DNA of 12,508 nucleotides from an uncultured Pseudomonadota bacterium (GTDB taxonomy: Bacteria > Pseudomonadota > Gammaproteobacteria > Methylococcales > Methylomonadaceae), in NCBI GenBank assembly GCA_903904275.1, contig CAIVBX010000294.1:1-12508 (forward strand), given 5' to 3'. Both the position numbers and the translations under genes were made by a program. Every line of letters starts with the position of its first letter. Position 1 is the stretch's first letter. Below the pieces are notes generated by a model, which was not told where the DNA came from, searched no databases, and saw only the letters and a program-made list of their open reading frames with translations. This document shows positions 7,654 through 12,508 of the stretch, in pieces.

Positions 7654-10260
7654 TTAGTCGGATACGATTTGATTAACAAGTGGAAGTTCAAACCAAAATG
7701 TACTGCCGAATCCTTCACCTTCTGAAGTCACACCAATTTTGCCACTATGATGTTCAACAATTTTTCGACACAATGCCAACCCTACGCCCGTTCCTTCAAA
7801 ACGACTCCGCGCTTGCAAACGTGAAAAAACTTTAAATAACCTTTCAATTTGATTTGGTGCAATGCCAATGCCGTTATCGCACACTTCAACTCGAAAACCT
7901 TGTTCAGTTGCGATTGCTCGTACTTCTATTTCAGGCGATTTATTTTCTTCGTGATATTTCAGCGCATTGCCGATTAAATTTTGGAAAAGTCGCGTTAATT
8001 CATCACGACTTGCAACTAATTCTATCCAATCGCCTGAAATACTTACTGTTCCCGCACAAGACGTTAATTCAGGTTGCAAAAATAACATCGCTTCATCAAC
8101 GCACTCTTGACTAGAAATAAGGGTGAGTGGTTTTGTTAAACGTCCGACTCGTGAATAATCAAGCAACGATAAAATCATGCTATCCATACGTTTTGCGCCA
8201 TCAATAGCAAAGGTAAGAAATTGACGGGTATCTTCATCTAATTGTTTGTTTAAGGCTTTTTCAATCAATGATAAATAACTTGTCACCATGCGTAATGGCT
8301 GACGCATATCGTGTGAAACAGCATAAGCAAATTGTTCTAAATCCGCGTTAGAACGTTGAAGTTCCAATTCCATTTTTTTACGTTCAGTGATATTTCGGCT
8401 AATACCTAGAACGCCTGTTATTTTGCCCGTGCTATCTTTCAAAGGTGTTTTGAGTGTTTCAAAAAGCCCTTTATAGCCATTTTCAGCAAAAACAAGGTGT
8501 TCTTCATTGGTATGAGCTACGCCATTATTCATGACTCGCATATCATTTTTTCGGAAGAAATCAGCTTGTTCACAACTCACAAAATCATAATCTGTTTTAC
8601 CTAAAATATCCGCTTGTTTCGCACCAAAAAAACATTCAAATTCTCGATTACAAAACTGATAAATACCATTTTCATCTTTCAACCAAACTAAATCAGGAAT
8701 AGTTTGAATCAGCGTATTCAGTTTATTTTTTTCTTGTTCAAATAGATTTAATATCTTTTTACGTTCAGTAATATCACGAGATAAAACAATGAAACGAGGT
8801 ACTTGTTTATTTTTAGTTGGCTTAATGGCAACGGATAATTCAAACCAATGTATTTCACCAGCTAGTTCTAATTGAATTTCTTGACCCGTTGACCAACCTT
8901 GTTGTTGTGCTTCTTGTAGTGCTGATAAACAGGTTGCAATTGCATCTGGAGGTAAAATCGTAGAAATTTTTTTCCCTAAAAGTTGTTCCGCTTGCAAGGA
9001 AAACTTTTCACTTCGATGGGCATAGTAATCATGAAAACGTCCATCTAAATCAAGTTCAAATAACACATCTGGAATCGCATTTAACGTGGCTTGCAATTGG
9101 TTTTTTGTGTTGAGTATATCGAGTTCTATTTGTTTGCGTTCAGTGATGTCAGAAACAAAACCATGCCACAAAATTGAACCATCTTCTTCATATTCAGGTA
9201 ACGCATTTCCCCATAGCCAAGATTCTGAGCCATCTTCAAATTTAAGACGATATTCATCACGCCATGGACTTAATTCTTGTGCTGACTTTTTAATTGTTTC
9301 AATATGGCGTGTCACATCGTCTGGATGGACAACGGCAAAAATAGCAGTGGCATCTTCACGAACAGCGGCAGGATCGAGGCGATAAATTTTGCGTAACACC
9401 TCACTTGCGTAAGGAAGATAAAAACTGCCATCTGCACGCATACCGAATTGAAAAACTAAACTAGGCAATTGATTGGCGATTTTATTTAAACGCTCGGTAG
9501 CTTCTTGTTGTGCTAATTCACTTTTTTTCAGCTCCGTCACATCTGTTGAAATGCCAGACAGCGCGTAAATGTTACCGTTTTTATCTCTTAATGGTTCTTT
9601 TGTCGTTAAAAAAATGCGCTCTTCGCCATTTTTCAAATGGTATGTGTGGATAGCTTCTACACGTTCGCCTTTTTCAAGAACTTCTCTATCATAACGCCGA
9701 ATTTTTTGTACCGTTTCATCATCAAAAAAATCACTATCAAGACGACCAATGATTTCCGTAGACGGTAAATTAAATATCTCTGAAACTAGCCGATTTGAGT
9801 ATTGATAACGGTAATTCGTGTCTTTGGTGTAAGCGGCAACGGGAGCATTGTCCAAAATGTCGGACAATTTATATTTTTCAGTAATTGCTTTTTCTTGTTC
9901 AGCAAGTAGCTGGGCAGTAGTGGGTAATTTTAAGGCAAATGGAATTATCTTCCACATTGCAATGGCTGTTGCGAGTGAAATAATCGCAGTGAAGGCTTTA
10001 AGAATACCATCCACCCAATACAACGGAATCCAAATCAGAACGGCAGACATTAAATGCGTCATACCGCCTGCAACGATAAACAATGCGCCCATTGCAAACA
10101 GCCACGCATAAGGTAAATCTTTACGCTTGCAAATGAAGTACGCGAGGCTAAGTGGAATGGAATAATAAGACAGCGTGATTAGCACGTCAGAAATAACGTG
10201 CAACCACAACAACGTAGGATTCCAGCTCAAACAATAGCCATGAGGCATTAAATTGTTCAT
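7654..10260 (-). CDS. Ethylene-receptor-like membrane histidine kinase with four PAS domains
   Basis: This protein is 868 residues from the ATG chosen here. Three N-terminal membrane helices (about 17-43, 53-77, 82-108) resemble the ethylene-binding domain of plant ETR1 and Synechocystis Slr1212. VISDVLITLSYYSIP matches helix 1, with D25, and THLM follows in helix 2, with H69. The copper-ligand cysteine (C65 in ETR1) is glycine here (GGMTH, 65-69). Four PAS domains follow (about 128-247, 258-377, 387-501, 507-629), three ending in the DITERK/NITERK signature (PAS1 ends TDVTELK). The kinase core has H650 in SHDMRQPLR, N765 (LIGNAL), DNGIG (795-799) and GVGLAL (825-830). There is no attached receiver. 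A TTG at 10278 would add six residues; neither start has a clear Shine-Dalgarno sequence. I preferred the ATG. It follows the helicase gene by 43 bases and precedes the CHASE kinase by 6. The kinase call is firm; ethylene binding should not be assumed. Confidence 0.92.
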   Translation of the reverse strand: MNNLMPHGYCLSWNPTLLWLHVISDVLITLSYYSIPLSLAYFICKRKDLPYAWLFAMGALFIVAGGMTHLMSAVLIWIPLYWVDGILKAFTAIISLATAIAMWKIIPFALKLPTTAQLLAEQEKAITEKYKLSDILDNAPVAAYTKDTNYRYQYSNRLVSEIFNLPSTEIIGRLDSDFFDDETVQKIRRYDREVLEKGERVEAIHTYHLKNGEERIFLTTKEPLRDKNGNIYALSGISTDVTELKKSELAQQEATERLNKIANQLPSLVFQFGMRADGSFYLPYASEVLRKIYRLDPAAVREDATAIFAVVHPDDVTRHIETIKKSAQELSPWRDEYRLKFEDGSESWLWGNALPEYEEDGSILWHGFVSDITERKQIELDILNTKNQLQATLNAIPDVLFELDLDGRFHDYYAHRSEKFSLQAEQLLGKKISTILPPDAIATCLSALQEAQQQGWSTGQEIQLELAGEIHWFELSVAIKPTKNKQVPRFIVLSRDITERKKILNLFEQEKNKLNTLIQTIPDLVWLKDENGIYQFCNREFECFFGAKQADILGKTDYDFVSCEQADFFRKNDMRVMNNGVAHTNEEHLVFAENGYKGLFETLKTPLKDSTGKITGVLGISRNITERKKMELELQRSNADLEQFAYAVSHDMRQPLRMVTSYLSLIEKALNKQLDEDTRQFLTFAIDGAKRMDSMILSLLDYSRVGRLTKPLTLISSQECVDEAMLFLQPELTSCAGTVSISGDWIELVASRDELTRLFQNLIGNALKYHEENKSPEIEVRAIATEQGFRVEVCDNGIGIAPNQIERLFKVFSRLQARSRFEGTGVGLALCRKIVEHHSGKIGVTSEGEGFGSTFWFELPLVNQIVSD

Positions 10261-10303
10261 ATTTAAAAAATTGTTCAATGTTTTGAGCCGTGAGTTTTTG
10301 AAA

Positions 10304-11632
10304 TTAGTCGTTAATTTTCACAGCTAAACTTGGCGCACGACGTTTGCCGATATTTTTTTTGTCGCGTTGACGTACTTTTACTTTTTCGGGTTTTTCTTTT
10401 TTAGTCTCGACTTTCTTTTTGCCACCAACTGTTTTTCCCGAGGCTTTTAATTTTTTAGGACCTTGGAACTTTCCTGCCAATTCTTTGATGTTTCGGCGAA
10501 TAAAACTTTGACGTAAAAATCGTTCAATTCCCGCCATCAAATTCCATTCGGTATGTTTTACGAGCGTAATCGTCAAACCCGTTTCGTCGCTTCGTCCTGT
10601 GCGTCCAATTCGATGTAAATAATTGATTCCATTGCGTGGCACTTCAAAGTTAATCACAAGTTGAATGCCTTTAATGTCCAAACCACGCGCCGCTAAATCT
10701 GTCGCAATCAACACATTCACCACGCCATCACGATACAATTTCATAACGCGCTGACGTTCTTTTTGATCCATGTCACCATGCAACACAATCGCGCGAACAC
10801 CTTTTGCCCGAATCGGATCACAAAGCGCATCAGCTTGAGCGCGACTATTTGAAAAAACTAATGCTTTTTCAAATGTTTCATTCAACAATAACCAAGTAAG
10901 CAACTGTTCTTTGTGTGAATTATCATCTGCCAAAACAATTTGCTGTTGAATGTGTGGCAATTCATCACGCAACGTATTTAGCGCAATCAGTTCATATTTT
11001 TTAAGAACTTTATCCGCCATTTTCAACACACCAGCGTGCGTTAATGTCGCAGAAAACAACAGCGTTTGGCGATTCTCGTTACATTGTTTTGCAATTGTTA
11101 AAACATCATCACTGAAACCCATATCAAGCATTCGGTCTGCTTCATCGAGAATTAACGTGTCTAAATTCTCAAATGGCGCGGTGTCTAGCGTCAACAATTC
11201 CAAAATTCGCCCAGGTGTTGCAATTACGACAGCCGTATTTTTACGCAGGGCATTTTGTTGTTTTTTGAAATCTTCGCCGCCTGTAATTAACGCCGCTTTT
11301 AATGATGTGCCTTCGAGTAATTGTTGGCATTGCAGGTGAATTTGTTGGGCTAATTCGCGCGTCGGCACTAAAACTAAAACGCGTGTTCCCGCGTAAAAAT
11401 TCGGATTTACCAGCAAATAATGCAAACTCGGCAATAAAAACGCCAACGTTTTACCACTGCCTGTTTTTGCGCTGACAAGCAAATTTTGGCGCGTCAAACT
11501 CGCAGGAATTGTGCGTTGTTGCACAGGCGTTGGCGTTCCAAAACCGTTTTTAGTTAAGGCTTGTTGCAACGCGCCATGCAAATCGAAACTCGAAAAATCG
11601 GGTTGTACGGCTAGTTGTTGTGTTTCAGTCAT
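10304..11632 (-). CDS. DEAD-box ATP-dependent RNA helicase (SrmB/RhlE-like)
   Basis: This 442-residue RNA helicase probably remodels RNA during ribosome assembly or mRNA turnover. All core motifs are present: Q motif (F16 and Q38), Walker A AKTGSGKT (55-62), PTRELAQQ (90-97), TPGR (139-142), DEAD (163-166), SAT (194-196), the ATDLAARGLD segment (310-319) and HRIGRTGR (340-347). A strongly basic Lys/Arg-rich tail (about 380-435) is suited to non-specific RNA binding. Length and the DRMLDMGF/LLFSATL spacing resemble E. coli SrmB (about 444 residues), but RhlE-type enzymes are close and I cannot separate them by eye. The ATG is 6 bases after the gatA stop with no clear Shine-Dalgarno sequence, suggesting coupled translation. 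Its place between gatA and the kinase genes is unusual but gives no direct clue to its role. Confidence 0.95.
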   Translation of the reverse strand: MTETQQLAVQPDFSSFDLHGALQQALTKNGFGTPTPVQQRTIPASLTRQNLLVSAKTGSGKTLAFLLPSLHYLLVNPNFYAGTRVLVLVPTRELAQQIHLQCQQLLEGTSLKAALITGGEDFKKQQNALRKNTAVVIATPGRILELLTLDTAPFENLDTLILDEADRMLDMGFSDDVLTIAKQCNENRQTLLFSATLTHAGVLKMADKVLKKYELIALNTLRDELPHIQQQIVLADDNSHKEQLLTWLLLNETFEKALVFSNSRAQADALCDPIRAKGVRAIVLHGDMDQKERQRVMKLYRDGVVNVLIATDLAARGLDIKGIQLVINFEVPRNGINYLHRIGRTGRSDETGLTITLVKHTEWNLMAGIERFLRQSFIRRNIKELAGKFQGPKKLKASGKTVGGKKKVETKKEKPEKVKVRQRDKKNIGKRRAPSLAVKIND

Positions 11633-11638
11633 AAAGAA

Positions 11639-12508
11639 TTAAGCCATTTTAGGTTGTTGTGTATGCCAGTTTGTGGCTTGTTGATAAACGTGTGCGGCGT
11701 TTAATAAACGCGCTTCATCAAAATAATTTCCAATCAGCTGCAAACCGACAGGCATTCCGTTGATAAAACCCGCTGGAATCGACATGGCTGGCAAACCCGC
11801 TAAATTGATTGCAATCGTGTAAATATCGGCTAAATACATTTCAATCGGATTAGCGATTTTTTCGCCGATATTAAACGCAGGCGTTGGTGTCACAGGACTG
11901 AAAATCACATCAACGTCATTCAACGCATTTTTGAAATCGTCGCTAATCAAACGGCGAACTTGTTGCGCTTTCAAATAATACGCATCGTAATAACCCGCTG
12001 AAAGTGCATAAGTTCCCATTAAAATTCGACGTTTTACTTCTTTGCCAAAGGCTTCGCCGCGTGAACGTGTATATAAATCCGTTAAATCGGCGGGATTTTC
12101 ACAACGATAACCAAAACGCACGCCGTCATAACGCGATAAATTCGATGAACATTCTGCCGATGCAATAACGTAATAAGCGGGAATTGCATATTTCAAATTC
12201 GGCATCGATACTTCTTTAAATTCTGCGCCGAGCTTTTTATATTCTTCAATTGCAGTTTCAAACGTTTTTGCCATGTCTGCATTCAAATCAGCGGTAAAAA
12301 ATTCTTTCGGCAAACCAATTTTTAAACCTGCTAATGGCTTGTTTAAATCCGCACAATAATCAGGAACTGGCAAATTAACGCTTGTGGAATCTTTTGCATC
12401 AAAACCTGCCATTGATTGCAATAAAATCGCGCAATCTTCAGCACTTCGTGCCATTGAACCGCCTTGGTCTAAACTCGACGCATACGCAATCATGCCAAAA
12501 CGTGAAAC
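11639..12508 (-). CDS. gatA: Asp/Glu-tRNA(Asn/Gln) amidotransferase subunit A, C-terminal part
   Basis: This is the C-terminal 289 residues of GatA, about 60% of the usual length of roughly 485. The 5' part lies beyond the right edge, since the frame continues as [15 protein letters not shown] to base 12508. An ATG at 12493 is internal. GatA releases ammonia from glutamine so that GatCAB can convert Glu-tRNA(Gln), and often Asp-tRNA(Asn), to the amidated forms in the cytoplasm. Recognisable segments are [61 protein letters not shown] and [10 protein letters not shown], with an ATNWH near the end. The catalytic Lys and the two Ser of the amidase signature lie upstream, outside the window. gatB, which often follows gatA, is not downstream here; a DEAD-box helicase gene follows after 6 bases. 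No disruption is seen in the visible part. Confidence 0.96.
   Translation of the reverse strand, partial: VSRFGMIAYASSLDQGGSMARSAEDCAILLQSMAGFDAKDSTSVNLPVPDYCADLNKPLAGLKIGLPKEFFTADLNADMAKTFETAIEEYKKLGAEFKEVSMPNLKYAIPAYYVIASAECSSNLSRYDGVRFGYRCENPADLTDLYTRSRGEAFGKEVKRRILMGTYALSAGYYDAYYLKAQQVRRLISDDFKNALNDVDVIFSPVTPTPAFNIGEKIANPIEMYLADIYTIAINLAGLPAMSIPAGFINGMPVGLQLIGNYFDEARLLNAAHVYQQATNWHTQQPKMA

Noticed and set aside
8371..9160. Recurrent near-identical DNA reading cGTTCAGTrATrTC near 8372, 8762 and 9141, and again near 4607
   Set aside because: These are the reverse complements of codons for DITERK at the ends of PAS domains. They reflect repeated protein domains, not a DNA repeat element.
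9086..9385. Plus-strand open frame of 99 codons opposite the PAS region
   Set aside because: It is antisense to a conserved PAS domain, with no ribosome binding site or recognisable product.
10950..11339. Plus-strand open frame of 129 codons opposite the helicase gene
   Set aside because: It is wholly antisense to conserved helicase motifs, shows no recognisable domain and has serine/asparagine-rich composition typical of a shadow frame.

Overview
The window is ordinary-density bacterial chromosome. The coding style, a GatA closest to proteobacterial forms, a GnnA/GnnB-type amino-sugar pair and many PAS/GGDEF signalling proteins all suggest a Gammaproteobacterium of low to moderate GC. A sulfur-oxidising or methylotrophic relative is possible, but I cannot name the genus. 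There are no rRNA or tRNA genes, insertion sequences, CRISPR arrays or phage genes. No stretch longer than about 60 bases lacks a gene.

Plus-strand arm (1-4085). The C-terminal part of a GGDEF diguanylate cyclase runs in from the left edge. It is followed 10 bases later by a GnnA-like UDP-GlcNAc 3-dehydrogenase (Gfo/Idh/MocA fold), a membrane acyltransferase of family 3, and a GnnB-like PLP aminotransferase (DegT family). Together the dehydrogenase and aminotransferase could convert UDP-GlcNAc to UDP-GlcNAc3N. That sugar lets LpxA build lipid A with amide-linked instead of ester-linked 3-acyl chains. The acyltransferase lies between the two and may modify a surface glycan or be an unrelated insertion. 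The arm ends at a perfect 12-bp hairpin that also serves the opposing arm.

Minus-strand arm (12508 down to 4084). Six genes read leftwards, spaced by -4 to 43 bases: the C-terminal part of gatA (glutamyl-tRNA(Gln) amidotransferase subunit A), a DEAD-box RNA helicase, a membrane histidine kinase with an ethylene-receptor-like N-terminus and four PAS domains, a CHASE-domain histidine kinase, an Rcp1-type single-domain response regulator, and a REC-PAS-GGDEF response regulator. The last four form a complete signalling module: two membrane sensor kinases, a stand-alone receiver, and a receiver-controlled c-di-GMP synthase. A shared transcript is inferred from spacing only.

The most interesting point is that the two adjacent kinases carry the sensor types used by plants for ethylene (ETR1) and cytokinin (CHASE). 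The ethylene-type domain has the conserved Asp25 and His69 equivalents but glycine in place of the copper-ligand Cys65. The CHASE kinase has His-His instead of His-Asp in its phosphorylation box. Both changes are read directly from the sequence; their functional meaning is inference.
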